A stretch of 64,000 nucleotides of DNA from Echinometra lucunter (Eukaryota > Echinodermata > Echinoidea > Camarodonta > Echinometridae): contig CM057155.1 of the NCBI GenBank assembly GCA_029962745.1, positions 29,774,483 to 29,838,482 on the forward strand, in the 5' to 3' direction. Shown piece by piece: positions 1 to 13,000 of this stretch (position 1 is its first letter; each line of letters opens with the position of its first letter). A model generated the notes under the pieces. It did no database searches. It was not told the DNA's origin and worked only from the letters and a program-made list of their open reading frames with translations. A program made the translations under genes and the position numbers.

Positions 1-868
1 GCGGGGGAACAAGCCGATTTGGGGTTTGTGTATTTTCATAATTTCTGGCTAAAAGAAAATATGTACCACAAAAAAGTCAGTCAGGAAAAATGAAAACTAT
101 AAGCCCTATAATCTCGCTTGGCCAACAGCCAACTGAGTAAGCCGTCGGGAAGTGTGGGGTTTTTTATTTGGGGAGGAATTATGTTGCTTCCCGACTTAAA
201 AGGTTATATAAATCAATTTTCTTGAAAAAGTATGCACAAAATGAATTGACAGTTGTCCACAATGACATCACAGATGCTGGCACAGTTGCCAACTTGAGGA
301 TTTTTGTAATAGGGATTTACTTAAACTTTCAAAATTCATAAGTCTTGAATAGATAGTCCGATTTCGCTCAAACTTTCACTGTTTACTCTTTTTTGTTCAT
401 CTTCATTCACTTAAAACACACTGATGCCCGGGTTCTATTCTCCTTTACTACACTCCAGTCATTAGTGATAAATGATTCTTATTTGTTGTCATAGTAATCA
501 GCTTTTCTTATTCTTAAAAAAAAAACCTCTGATACTGCTTTTGTATCAAATGTTTTGTGTTTATTTCTTAAATCTCTGTTATACTGGATTGGCTTCAAAG
601 ATAACAGCATTGATGCCTTCTTTATTTTCATACCTCTGAACCCCTTCCCTATCACCGTGGCCTCCTCCCTCCGCCAGTATTCTTGCTGCTCTGTAACTTG
701 TCGTGTGTACAGTATAAACTGTACTATTACGATATTGCTTATGACAAGGGAATTATCGTAACACCTTACTTTCACTTTAACTTTTGCTTACTTGTTTTTG
801 TCTTTTATTTTTTGCAGCAAAAACTAAAACAGGAAAACAGTTCCTTTTTCATTATTTTCTTATGGGAG
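1..868. other. Intergenic, no gene seen
   Basis: AT-rich unique-looking sequence. Open frames are under 100 codons, lack splice-flanked domain signatures and overlap each other on both strands. No RNA gene or intact element is recognised before the hAT-type element that begins at 869. Confidence 0.6.
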
Positions 869-1751
869 CAGGGGCGTAGACAGCGGGGGAGGGGGGGGGG
901 GGGATAGGGGTATGCATCCCCCCACCTCACAAGGTGGGGGGATGACATCATCCCCCCCCCCCCCCAGGTTTTAGGGAGGGATGTTTGCTTACAATTAAAC
1001 TGAATTAACATGTTTAGAAATGATAGGAACAGCAATAATAATAATTATAACAATAATTATGATAGTAATTAGTAATGTATTATTATTATGATGCTTATGA
1101 TAATAATGATAGTTATCATCATCATCATCATTGTTAATGTGACTGGAATGACGATTACTATCATAACTATATCGATCATTATTCTGATTTATGTAGTTAT
1201 TAATATTACTTTAGGGTAATTTCGGCGCCGTCACTTGTTTTTTTTGGAGTGGTGCAACAACAAAATTTAAAAAAAAAAAAAATAGCGTGACACAAATATG
1301 CAATAATGTGTGTCAGTCCACATTCTATATTCGTTTGTCACAGTGTGTATATCTTCTATTTATGTCTGTGCATTCGGGTGTATGGGTGTGGGTGTGTGTG
1401 GGGGGTGTGGGTGTATGGCCGTACGCAGCTGGGGCAGTTGCCCCCCCCCCCCCCCCCGAAATTTTGAAAACTTACATTTTTTCTGAAAATTTTCACAAAA
1501 TTCAATAAAAGTGTTCACCAAATCCTTCAATTTCAATTTTAAAAATGCAAAAGCGCCCCCATGACAGCTCGGTCGCTTCGCTCCCTCACTTTAGAGTTTC
1601 TTCGAAAATTTTTACGCATCATGCCCCCCAGGAAAAAATTTCTGCGTACGGCCCTGTGTGTGTGTATCTATATACGAAATTGATCCTCGATTTCTCGTGA
1701 ACGGCAAATCATCCCCCCCCCCCCAGGTGTAAGAACCTGTCTACGCCAATG
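869..1751 (+). mobile_element. hAT-type non-autonomous element, copy 1
   Basis: The left end reads CAGGGGCGTAGACAG and the right end CTGTCTACGCCAATG, which are inverted repeats matching at 13 of 15 positions. An 8-bp direct repeat TATGGGAG flanks it at 861-868 and 1752-1759, the target duplication length of the hAT superfamily. It has no transposase ORF. The interior holds poly-G/poly-C stretches, an ATT/ATC-rich segment and a smaller nested inverted-repeat element. A second copy with a different target duplication lies at 7588-8429. Confidence 0.85.
1414..1656 (+). mobile_element. Nested MITE with GGCCGTACGCAG ends
   Basis: GGCCGTACGCAG at 1417-1428 is mirrored by CTGCGTACGGCC at 1642-1653. 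The same block is at 8093-8338 inside the second hAT copy, and a solo inverted copy is at about 36,085-36,295. The solo copy shows that this is a separate family that entered the larger element before it spread. A poly-C run follows the left end. No clear target duplication was found. Confidence 0.7.
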
Positions 1752-1973
1752 TATGGGAGGTAGATAGAGTTGGAAGTTGCCGATCTAGAGTTAGCGATAG
1801 AGGAGAGACCTGAGCAAACAAACAGGAGATGGTCAGAAATAAACTCCAAGAAACTGTACGGAGGAGGAATGATGGGATGTTGTTGAAAAAAAAGACCTTT
1901 GTAATGAAGATATATGTTATTTTTAAAATATCTTTGAATACTATTGTCCTTTTGCAGTAATATTGTGTCACTA

Positions 1974-2489
1974 TTAATCTAAACTGTATTCAATCCAGCT
2001 GCAAGGCTGCCATGTACAATGTTTTCTACACCACAATGAATCAATAAACGAATTTAGGATGAAAGATGGGTTAAGGGGGCAATAGACGGGACGTTTGAAG
2101 AAAAATCGAGGAATCAGTGGGAAAGAAAAGGAGAAATATGAAATAGCGACGAGCATGACGAAGGAGACAGTTAAGGAGTGAAGGGAACAGAGGGCAGAGG
2201 AATTGAGCAAGGGGAATGAGGTAAATAAGAGAGAGAGTGGAGAGTGGTGCGTGGAGGAAAGCAAACAAAAGGGAAGCGAAAAACTGAAAATGTAAAATAG
2301 AAAACTGAGATTTAGAGTGTTCGGGATGGGAAAGGACGGTATAGACAACTGAGAAAAGAAAAGAGAGGGATTGAAGTGAAGTTTAGAGTATTCAGGATTG
2401 GAAAGGAGGGATGTACAAAGATAGTGAGGCTTGGAAAAGACGGAGGGGAAAGAAGGAGTAGACGGTGAGGAACAAAAAGGAAGAGAAAG
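1974..2489. other. Purine-rich flank of the minisatellite
   Basis: Plus strand strongly biased to A and G, without regular repeat units. It appears to be the unamplified shoulder of the array that follows. Minus-strand reading frames stay open here for the same compositional reason and carry no recognisable domain. Confidence 0.5.
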
Positions 2490-5400
2490 AACAGAGAGAA
2501 GAGAGGGGATGAATGAGAAGGGACATGAGGTTGGTGAGGGAGGGGTGAAGGAGAAGGAACAGAGAGGAGAGAGGGGATGAATGAGAAGGGACACGAGGTT
2601 GGTGAGGGAGGGGTGAAGGAGAAGGAACAGAGAGGAGAGAGGGAATGAATGAGAAGGGGCATGAGGTTGGTGAGGGAGGGGTGAAGGAGAAGGGACATGA
2701 GGTTGGTGAGGGAGGGGTGAAGGAGAAGGGACACGAGGTTGGTGAGGGAGGGGTGAAGGAGAAGGAGAAGGAACAGAGAGGAGAGAGGGGATGAATGAGA
2801 AGGGACACGAGGTTGGTGAGGGAGGGGTGAAGGAGAAGGAGAAGGAACAGAGAGGAGAGAGGGGATGAATGAGAAGGGACACGAGGTTGGTGAGGGAGGG
2901 GTGAAGGAGAAGGAGAAGGAACAGAGAGGAGAGAGGGGATGAATGAGAAGGGACACGAGGTTGGTGAGGGAGGGGTGAAGGAGAAGGAGAAGGAACAGAG
3001 AGGAGAGAGGGGATGAATGAGAAGGGACACGAGGTTGGTGAGGGAGGGGTGAAGGAGAAGGAGAAGGAACAGAGAGGAGAGAGGGGATGAAGGAGAAGGG
3101 ACACAAGGTTGGTGAGGGAGAGGTGAAGGAGAAGGAGAAGGAACAGAGAGGAGAGAGGGGATGACTGAGAAGGGACACAAGGTTGGTGAGGGAGGGGTGA
3201 AGGAGAAGGAACAGAGAGGAGAGAGGGGATGACTGAGAAGGGACACAAGGTTGGTGAGGGAGGGGTGAAGGAGAAGGAACAGGGAGGAGAGAGGGAATGA
3301 ATGAGAAGGGACACGAGGTTGGTGAGGGAGGGGTGAAGGAGAAGGAACAGAGAGGAGAGAGGGGATGAATGAGATGGGACACAAGGTTGGTGAGGGAGGG
3401 GTGAAGGAGAAGGAACAGAGAGGAGAGAGGGGATGAATGAGAAGGGACACGAGGTTGGTGAGGGAGAGGTGAAGGAGAAGGAGAAGGAACAGAGAGGAGA
3501 GAGGGGATGAATGAGAAGGGACATGAGGTTGGTGAGGGAGAGGTGAAGGAGAAGGAACAGAGAGGAGAGAGGGGATGAATGAGATGGGACACAAGGTTGG
3601 TGAGGGAGGGGTGAAGGAGAAGGAACAGAGAGGAGAGAGGGGATGAATGAGAAGGGACACGAGGTTGGTGAGGGAGAGGTGAAGGAGAAGGAGAAGGAAC
3701 AGAGAGGAGAGAGGGGATGAATGAGAAGGGACATGAGGTTGGTGAGGGAGAGGTGAAGGAGAAGGAACAGAGAGGAGAGAGGGGATGAATGAGAAGGGAC
3801 ACAAGGTTGGTGAGGGAGGGGTGAAGGAGAAGGAACAGGGAGGAGAGAGGGAATGAATGAGAAGGGACACAAGGTTGGTGAGGGAGGGGTGAAGGAGAAG
3901 GAACAGAGAGGAGAGAGGGGATGAATGAGATGGGACACAAGGTTGGTGAGGGAGGGGTGAAGGAGAAGGAACAGAGAGGAGAGAGGGGATGAATGAGAAG
4001 GGACACGAGGTTGGTGAGGGAGAGGTGAAGGAGAAGGAGAAGGAACAGAGAGGAGAGAGGGGATGAATGAGAAGGGACATGATGTTGGTGAGGGAGAGGT
4101 GAAGGAGAAGGAGAAGGAACAGAGAGGAGAGAGGGGATGAATGAGAAGGGACACGAGGTTGGTGAGGGAGGGGTGAAGGAGAAGGAGAAGGAACAGAGAG
4201 GAGAGAGGGGATGAATGAGAAGGGACACAAGGTTGGTGAGGGAGAGGTGAAGGAGAAGGAGAAGGAACAGAGAGGAGAGAGGGGATGACTGAGAAGGGAC
4301 ACAAGGTTGGTGAGGGAGGGGTGAAGGAGAAGGAACAGAGAGGAGAGAGGGGATGAATGAGAAGGGACATGAGGTTGGTGAGGGAGAGGTGAAGGAGAAG
4401 GAACAGAGAGGAGAGAGGGAATGAATGAGAAGGGACACGAGGTTGGTGAGGGAGGGGTGAAGGAGAAGGAGAAGGAACAGAGACTAGAGAGGGGATGAAT
4501 GAGAAGGGACACGAGGTTGGTGAGGGAGGGGTGAAGGAGAAGGAGAAGGAACAGAGAGGAGAGAGGGGATGAATGAGAAGAGACATGAGGTTGGTGAGGG
4601 AGGGGTGAAGGAGAAGGAGAAGGAACAGAGAGGAGAGAGGGGATGAATGAGAAGGGACATGATGTTGGTGAGGGAGAGGTGAAGGAGAAGGAGAAGGAAC
4701 AGAGAGGAGAGAGGGGATGAATGAGAAGGGACACAAGGTTGGTGAGGGAGAGGTGAAGGAGAAGGAGAAGGAACAGAGAGGAGAGAGGGGATGACTGAGA
4801 AGGGACACAAGGTTGGTGAGGGAGGGGTGAAGGAGAAGGAACAGAGAGGAGAGAGGGGATGAATGAGAAGGGACATGAGGTTGGTGAGGGAGAGGTGAAG
4901 GAGAAGGAACAGAGAGGAGAGAGGGAATGAATGAGAAGGGACACGAGGTTGGTGAGGGAGGGGTGAAGAAGAAGGAGAAGGAACAGAGAGGAGAGAGGGG
5001 ATGAATGAGAAGGGACACAAGGTTGGTGAGGGAGGGGTGAAGGAGAAGGAACAGAGAGGAGAGAGGGGATGAATGAGAAGGGACATGAGGTTGGTGAGGG
5101 AGAGGTGAAGGAGAAGGAACAGAGAGGAGAGAGGGAATGAATGAGAAGGGACATGAGGTTGGTGAGGGAGGGGTGAAGGAGAAGGAGAAGGAACAGAGAG
5201 GAGAGAGGGGATGAATGAGAAGGGACACGAGGTTGGTGAGGGAGGGGTGAAGGAGAAGGAGAAGGAACAGAGAGGAGAGAGGGATGAATGAGAAGGGACA
5301 CGAGGTTGGTGAGGGAGGGGTGAAGGAGAAGGAACAGAGAGGAGAGAGGGGATGAATGAGAAGGGACATGAGGTTGGTGAGGGAGAGGTGAAGGAGAAGG

Positions 5401-6800
5401 AACAGAGAGGAGAGAGGAATGAATGAGAAGGGACACGAGGTTGGTGAGGGAGGGTGAAGGAGAAGAAGGAACAGAGAGGAGAGAGGGATGAATGAGAAGG
5501 GACACAAGGTTGGTGAGGGAGGGGTGAAGGAGAAGGAGAAGGAACAGAGAGGAGAGAGGGGATGAATGAGAAGGGACACGAGGTTGGTGAGGGAGGGGTG
5601 AAGGAGAAGGAGAAGGAACAGAGAGGAGAGAGGGGATGAATGAGAAGGGACATGAGGTTGGTGAGGGAGGGGTGAAGGAGAAGGAACAGAGAGGAGAGAG
5701 GGAATGAATGAGATGGGACATGAGGTTGGTGAGGGAGGGGTGAAGGAGAAGGAACAGAGAGGAGAGAGGGGATGAATGAGAAGGGACATGAGGTTGGTGA
5801 GGGAGGGGTGAAGGAGAAGGAACAGAGAGGAGAGAGGGGATGAATGAGATGGGACATGAGGTTGGTGAGGGAGGGGTGAAGGAGAAGGAACAGAGAGGAG
5901 AGAGGGAATGAATGAGAAGGGACATGAGGTTGGTGAGGGAGGGGTGAAGGAGAAGGAACAGAGAGGAGAGAGGGGATGAATGAGATGGGACACAAGGTTG
6001 GTGAGGGAGGGGTGAAGGAGAAGGAACAGAGAGGAGAGAGGGGATGAATGAGAAGGGACACGAGGTTGGTGAGGGAGAGGTGAAGGAGAAGGAGAAGGAA
6101 CAGAGAGGAGAGAGGGGATGAATGAGAAGGGACAAGAGGTTGGTGAGGGAGAGGTGAAGGAGAAGGAGAAGGAACAGAGAGGAGAGAGGGGATGAATGAG
6201 AAGGGACACAAGGTTGGTGAGGGAGGGGTGTGAAGGAGAAGGAACAGAGAGGAGAGAGGGAATGAAGGAGAAGGGACACGAGGTTGGTGAGGGAGGGGTG
6301 AAGGAGAAGGAACAGAGAGGAGAGAGGGGATGAATGAGAAGGGACACGAGGTTGGTGAGGGAGAGGTGAAGGAGAAGGAGAAGGAACAGAGAGGAGAGAG
6401 GGGATGAATGAGAAGGGACACAAGGTTGGTGAGGGAGGGGTGAAGGAGAAGGAACAGAGAGGAGAGAGGGAATGAAGGAGAAGGGACACGAGGTTGGTGA
6501 GGGAGGGGTGAAGGAGAAGGAACAGAAAGGAGAGAGGGGATGAATGAGAAGGGACACGAGGTTGGTGAGGGAGGGGTGAAGGAGAAGGAGAAGGAACAGA
6601 GAGGAGAGAGGGGATGAATGAGAAGGGACATGAGGTTGGTGAGGGAGGGGTGAAGGAGAAGGAGAAGGAACAGAGAGGAGAGAGGGGATGAATGAGAAGG
6701 GACACGAGGCTCGTGAGGGAGGGGTGAAGGAGAAGGAGAAGGAACAAAGAAGAGAGAGAGGATGAATGAGAAGGGACATGATGGTGGTGAGGGAGGGGTG
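2490..6800. repeat. Purine-rich 68/74-bp minisatellite array
   Basis: About 60 head-to-tail units. The common unit is 68 bp, built around GGGACACGAGGTTGGTGAGG and AAGGAACAGAGAGGAGAGAG; an optional extra GAGAAG makes it 74 bp. Units vary at a few places (CACGAG/CATGAG/CACAAG, GGAGGGG/GGAGAGG, GAATGAG/GACTGAG). The plus strand is almost all purine, so no frame of the minus strand contains a stop. Unit length is not a multiple of three, so one Pro/Ser/Leu-rich repeat cycles through all frames, giving spurious overlapping ORFs of 700-1,670 codons. I do not regard any of these as a gene. Confidence 0.93.
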
Positions 6801-7587
6801 AAGGTAGAGGAGATAGGGGAAGAAACAAGGGGAGCGGATCGGACGGATGATGGTGAAAGAAAGGGGAAGATGTTCAAGGTGGGTTAGGTTGGAAAGGAAA
6901 ACAAACAGAGAGAGATACAGGGGATATAAGCAGTAACTGAAGGAAAAGACCCTGATCGTGTTTTTTGGAGGGGCAGCATCCCCCGTCAAAAAAAAAAAAA
7001 AAAAAAAATCCTCATCAACACGCCAGTGAATAGGGGCGACAGTATTTCACGGTGCACTATAGGGGGTGACAAAATATCACAGTACAATTCTATGCCCTTC
7101 CTGTAGTATAGGTGACAAAATTTGATAGTACGCTACTGTTGGAACTCCATCAGCCAGAAGCTGTGTTACGTCACTCATATACCTACTGTTACTTTTAGTA
7201 ATTTCTCACAGTACCGTACTTTATCGGATGACATTATCATCCTCACCCATAACCATTTATTTATTTAAAGAGAAGTCTATGTTCTAGTGGTGGTGAAAAA
7301 AGATGTTTTATCGCAGTGCGGAGGAATATCATTGTAGAAATGTCACAGGAAAAAAAGTCACAAGACAGGGTACAACTACACAAAGATGATAAGTGTCACA
7401 ACTAGAATGCCATTTACCCAAAACATCCACATCTTTATTTCTGAGATTCAGCCAAGTTCTTCAAATTATAACAAAGCACAAACTATTAATCCTTTTCGTA
7501 ATTGGAGTTTAAAAGAAGACACCTAGGTTTGAAAAAGTTCCTTTAAAAAGACTACATATGCACCGGCATTGAATTTCATATCATGAC
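6801..7587. other. No gene seen
   Basis: Unique-looking AT-rich sequence with an A homopolymer near 6,990-7,008 and a short series of loosely similar motifs (GTGACAAAATaTcACAGTAC-like) between about 7,040 and 7,130. No supportable coding region. Confidence 0.5.
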
Positions 7588-8429
7588 CAGGGGCGTAGAC
7601 AGTGGGGAGGTAGGGAGTATGCATGCCCCCCACCTCACAAGGTAGGGGGGGATGACATGTACAATCATCCCCCCCCCCCAGGTTTTATGGAGGGATGTTT
7701 GCTTACAATTAAACTGAACTAACATGTTTAGAAATGATAGGAACAGCAATAATAATAATAACAATAATTATGACAATAATTAGTAATGTATTATTATTAT
7801 GATGCTTATGATAACAATGATAGTTATCATCATCATCATCATTGTTAATGTGACTGAAATGACGATTACTATCATAACTATATCGATCATTATTCTGATT
7901 TATGTAGTTATTTTTATTACTTTAGAGTAATTTCGGCGCCGTCACTTTTTTTTCTGAAGTGGTGTAACAAAAAAAAAATTAAATAAAAGATTAATAGCGT
8001 GAAGCAAATATGCAGTATTGTGTGTCAGTCCACATTCTATATTCGTTTGTCACGGTGTGTATATCTTCTATTTATGTCTGTGCATTCGGGTGCATGGCCG
8101 TACGCAGCTGGGGCAGTTGCCCCCCCCCCCCCCCCCGAAATTTTGAAAACTTACATTTTTGTTACTGAAAATTTTCACAAAATTCAACAAAAGTGTTCAC
8201 CAAATCCTTCAATTTCAATTTTAAAAATGCAAAAGCGCCCCCGTGACAGCTCGGTCGCTTCGCTCCCTCGCTTTCGAGTTTTGTTCAAAAATTTTTACGC
8301 ATCTTGGCCCAAGGAAAAAATTTCTGCGTACGGCCCTGTGTGTGTATCTATATACGAAATTGATCCTCGATTTCTCGTGAACGGCAAATCATCCCCTCCC
8401 CCAGGTGTAAGAACCTGTCTACGCCACTG
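7588..8429 (+). mobile_element. hAT-type non-autonomous element, copy 2
   Basis: Same family and orientation as 869-1751. The left end is CAGGGGCGTAGACAG and the right end CTGTCTACGCCACTG, so here the 15-bp termini match at all but one or two positions. The 8-bp direct repeat ATCATGAC flanks it at 7580-7587 and 8430-8437. Because the target duplication differs from copy 1, the two are independent insertions and not a segmental duplication. The nested GGCCGTACGCAG element is again present. Confidence 0.87.
8093..8338 (+). mobile_element. Nested MITE with GGCCGTACGCAG ends, copy 2
   Basis: The left terminus CATGGCCGTACGCAG at 8093 and right terminus CTGCGTACGGCCCTG ending at 8338 are inverted repeats. 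The interior matches 1414-1656 closely, including the poly-C run after the left end. Confidence 0.7.
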
Positions 8430-8437
8430 ATCATGAC

Positions 8438-10018
8438 AGTCATGTAATTCATACTCTTTCAAAAATTGATTAAGTTTCTAAGGGTCACATGACTGAACAC
8501 CTTTATCTTCAAAAAAATTGTGCGGATTTCTAGTTGGCTTATACTTCCTTGCAAAACACATCAGGCATGAGGTAAACAAAAAGCCTTTTGTTGGAAGGCC
8601 CGGGTTCTCCATTCTTCATCGTGGCCGGTTTTTTTTAGTTGTGTTGCAAAAGGTGTTACCTACCTATCCCCCAGGATTCTTATTTTGTAAAGTGTAAGGC
8701 CTTTCAGACAAGAAACGGTATGTAAAGAAGACATTCTGGCTGAATTTTAACCAAATTACATGCCAAAGAGCCATCACAAAGCAAAAGAATGGCAAGATCT
8801 CCAAGTAAACAAACACAAAGGGAAAAAGAGGAAATTCAAAAATTCAAATTATTTGTTAGTGTTGAAGAATTTCCTTATCATTATTTTATAAAGAAATTTA
8901 TATTTTTGTCGAAAATCGGAGGAAGATGCCTGCAGCACTAAAGAAAAACAAAACAATAACCACACACAAAAAATAGGAACATGCTCGCCGTTCTTAGTAT
9001 CCAGGGATCTCGCTTATGCTCGGTCATGATTTACGACAGTTATCTTGTTCCATGTGTGATGAAGGTTATGAAAACATCTGTAGGGATTAAACTCAATCAT
9101 AACTGAGATTTGCTGAATTACTTATTAACGGATGCCTAGGAAGAGATAGTTGGCAAAGCCAATCAACTCAAACCCTGCTTAAAGTGTGTTCACAAAACAG
9201 TGAGCCAAATGAATTTCCGCACAAAATGTTGAAGACATTTCATTTCTTCTTTTTTTTCTATAGTCATGTATTACCCGGGAAACCGAAACAAGTTACTACT
9301 GGAAAGCGTATGAATTATTCTTTCACATGATATGAAATTCAAGACCCTAAATGCATTATCCAGTTATAGGAATTGTGTTTCCTTATATAACGCCTAAGGA
9401 AAAAAAAGTCATAAGGAAAAACAATTCTAAACTGCGGAGACAATTAAGTTCCGAGATATAAACTACAGTATCTATTATAGTTATCATTTTATAACTCTAC
9501 ATCTATAACATTTCATCTAGTACTGACTCAGTCGAACTTACCACAACAATAAGCTCTATACCTATCCATATTTAGAACTATTAGAAGAATAAAGTGCAAA
9601 CAACTACTATAATATCAAATCATTATACTACCACAAATCTTCCTGTCAAATATTTCACACTCTTTACTGTGTAATCTTTGCTCTTCCTGTTTCATAATAC
9701 TTTCACAGCGCTGCTAGCAACTGTCGACCAAAAGGCATGCACAAGGACAATTAATATTTATCCCCTCTAAATTAGGAAGGAAGAGTCTCATTCCACTGTG
9801 ACGATTAGGGATATTTTCACCTTCCATGAATCTTGATGTCACATAAAACAAACAAAAATTCTTGAATACAATTTAATCAACCTTTCCAAATATGTTCGAC
9901 ACAGTTTCTTGTACAGGACTATTCCACATTCATTGATCATCTTTATCAGCTTACGTAAAAGTTACAAGAATATTCTTTACGGATTAAATGCTTTACCTGA
10001 CCAAATTTTTCAATTGGA
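8438..10018. other. No gene seen; diverged repeat at 9,280-9,420
   Basis: AT-rich sequence without a coding signal. A segment at about 9,280-9,420 (CCCGGGAAACCGAAACAAG, then GGAAAGCGTATGAATTATTC) resembles 26,170-26,340 (CCTGGAAACCCAAACAAG, then GAAAGGGTATGAATTACTC), so it belongs to an old dispersed repeat family. Confidence 0.5.
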
Positions 10019-13000
10019 ATATGATACTATATACTGTTCATTCCAAACATGGCTATACATGCAGTTTAATAGCCACGAAAGGAAACAACTGGAATACATA
10101 CAAGAGCTGCACTGAAACTATATACTGTTCATTTCAAACATGGCTATACATGAAGTTTAATAGCCACGAAAGGAAACACTAGAATACATACAAGAGCTGC
10201 AATGAAACTATATACTGTTCATTCCAAACATGGCTATACATGAAGTTTAATAGCCACGAAAGGAAACAACTGGAATACATACAAGAGCTGCACTGAAACT
10301 ATATACTGTTCATTCCAAACATGGCTATACATGAAGTTTAATAGCCACGAAAGGAAACACTAGAATACATACAAGAGCTGCAATGAAACTATATACTGTT
10401 CATTCCAAACATGGCTATACATGAAGTTTAATAGCCACGAAAGGAAACAACTGGAATACATACAAGAGCTGCACTGAAACTATATACTGTTCATTCCAAA
10501 CATGGCTATACATTCAGTTTAATAGCCACGAAAGGAAACACTAGAATACAGTTCTGAAACTATATACTGTTCATTCCAAACATGGCTATACATGAAGTTT
10601 AATAGCCACGAAAGGAAACACTAGAATACATACAAGAGCTGCAATGAAACTATATACTGTTCATTCCAAACATGGCTATACATGAAGTTTAATAGCCACG
10701 AAAGGAAACAACTGGAATACATACAAGAGCTGCACTGATACTATATACTGTTCATTCCAAACATGGCTATACATTCAGTTTAATAGCCACGAAAGGAAAC
10801 ACTAGAATACAGTTCTGAAACTATATACTGTTCATTCCAAACATGGCTATACATGAAGTTTAATAGCCACGAAAGGAAACAACTGGAATACATACAAGAG
10901 CTGCAATGAAACTATATACTGTTCATTCCAAACATGGCTATACATGAAGTTTAATAGCCACGAAAGGAAACAACTGGAATACATACAAGAGCTGCAATGA
11001 AACTATATACTGTTCATTCCAAACATGGCTATACATGAAGTTTAATAGCCACGAAAGGAAACAACTGGAATACATACAAGAGCTGCACTGAAACTATATA
11101 CTGTTCATTCCAAACATGGCTATACATTCAGTTTAATAGCCACGAAAGGAAACACTAGAATACAGTTCTGAAACTATATACTGTTCATTCCAAACATGGC
11201 TATACATGAAGTTTAATAGCCACGAAAGGAAACAACTGGAATACATACAAGAGCTGCAATGAAACTATATACTGTTCATTCCAAACATGGCTATACATGA
11301 AGTTTAATAGCCAGGGAAGGAAACAACTGGAATACATACAAGAGCTGCACTGATACTATATACTGTTCATTCCAAACATGGCTATACATGAAGTTTAATA
11401 GCCACGAAAGGAAACAACTGGAATACATACAAGAGCTGCACTGAAACTATATACTGTTCATTTCAAACATGGCTATACATGAAGTTTAATAGCCACGAAA
11501 GGAAACACTAGAATACAGTTCTGAAACTATATACTGTTCATTCCAAACATGGCTATACATGAAGTTTAATAGCCACGAAAGGAAACAACTGGAATACATA
11601 CAAGAGCTGCACTGAAACTATATACTGTTCATTCCAAACATGGCTATACATGAAGTTTAATAGCCACGAAAGGAAACAACTGGAATACATACAAGAGCTG
11701 CAATGAAACTATATACTGTTCATTCCAAACATGGCTATACATGAAGTTTAATAGCCACGAAAGGAAACAACTGGAATACATACAAGAGCTGCACTGAAAC
11801 TATATACTGTTCATTCCAAACATGGCTATACATGAAGTTTAATAGCCACGAAAGGAAACAACTGGAATACATACAAGAGCTGCACTGAAACTATATACTG
11901 TTCATTCCAAACATGGCTATACATGAAGTTTAATAGCCACGAAAGGAAACACTAGAATACAGTTCTGAAACTATATACTGTTCATTCCAAACATGGCTAT
12001 ACATGCAGTTTAATAGCCACGAAAGGAAACAACTGGAATACATACAAGAGCTGCACTGAAACTATATACTGTTCATTTCAAACATGGCTATACATGAAGT
12101 TTAATAGCCACGAAAGGAAACACTAGAATACATACAAGAGCTGCAATGAAACTATATACTGTTCATTCCAAACATGGCTATACATGAAGTTTAATAGCCA
12201 CGAAAGGAAACAACTGGAATACATACAAGAGCTGCACTGAAACTATATACTGTTCATTCCAAACATGGCTATACATGAAGTTTAATAGCCACGAAAGGAA
12301 ACACTAGAATACATACAAGAGCTGCAATGAAACTATATACTGTTCATTCCAAACATGGCTATACATTCAGTTTAATAGCCAGGGAAGGAAACAACTGGAA
12401 TACATACAAGAGCTGCACTGAAACTATATACTGTTCATTCCAAACATGGCTATACATGAAGTTTAATAGCCACGAAAGGAAACAACTGGAATACATACAA
12501 GAGCTGCAATGAAACTATATACTGTTCATTCCAAACATGGCTATACATGAAGTTTAATAGCCACGAAAGGAAACAACTGGAATACATACAAGAGCTGCAC
12601 TGAAACTATATACTGTTCATTCCAAACATGGCTATACATGAAGTTTAATAGCCACGAAAGGAAACACTAGAATACAGTTCTGAAACTATATACTGTTCAT
12701 TCCAAACATGGCTATACATGAAGTTTAATAGCCACGAAAGGAAACACTAGAATACATACAAGAGCTGCACTGAAACTATATACTGTTCATTCCAAACATG
12801 GCTATACATGAAGTTTAATAGCCACGAAAGGAAACAACTGGAATACATACAAGAGCTGCACTGATACTATATACTGTTCATTCCAAACATGGCTATACAT
12901 TCAGTTTAATAGCCACGAAAGGAAACACTAGAATACAGTTCTGAAACTATATACTGTTCATTCCAAACATGGCTATACATGAAGTTTAATAGCCACGAAA

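Noticed and set aside
1974..6989. Giant minus-strand ORFs (up to 1,671 codons) as a Ser/Pro-rich protein gene
   Set aside because: They are translations of a purine-rich minisatellite that is open in all frames. There is no non-repetitive domain, and the ORFs overlap one another in different frames.
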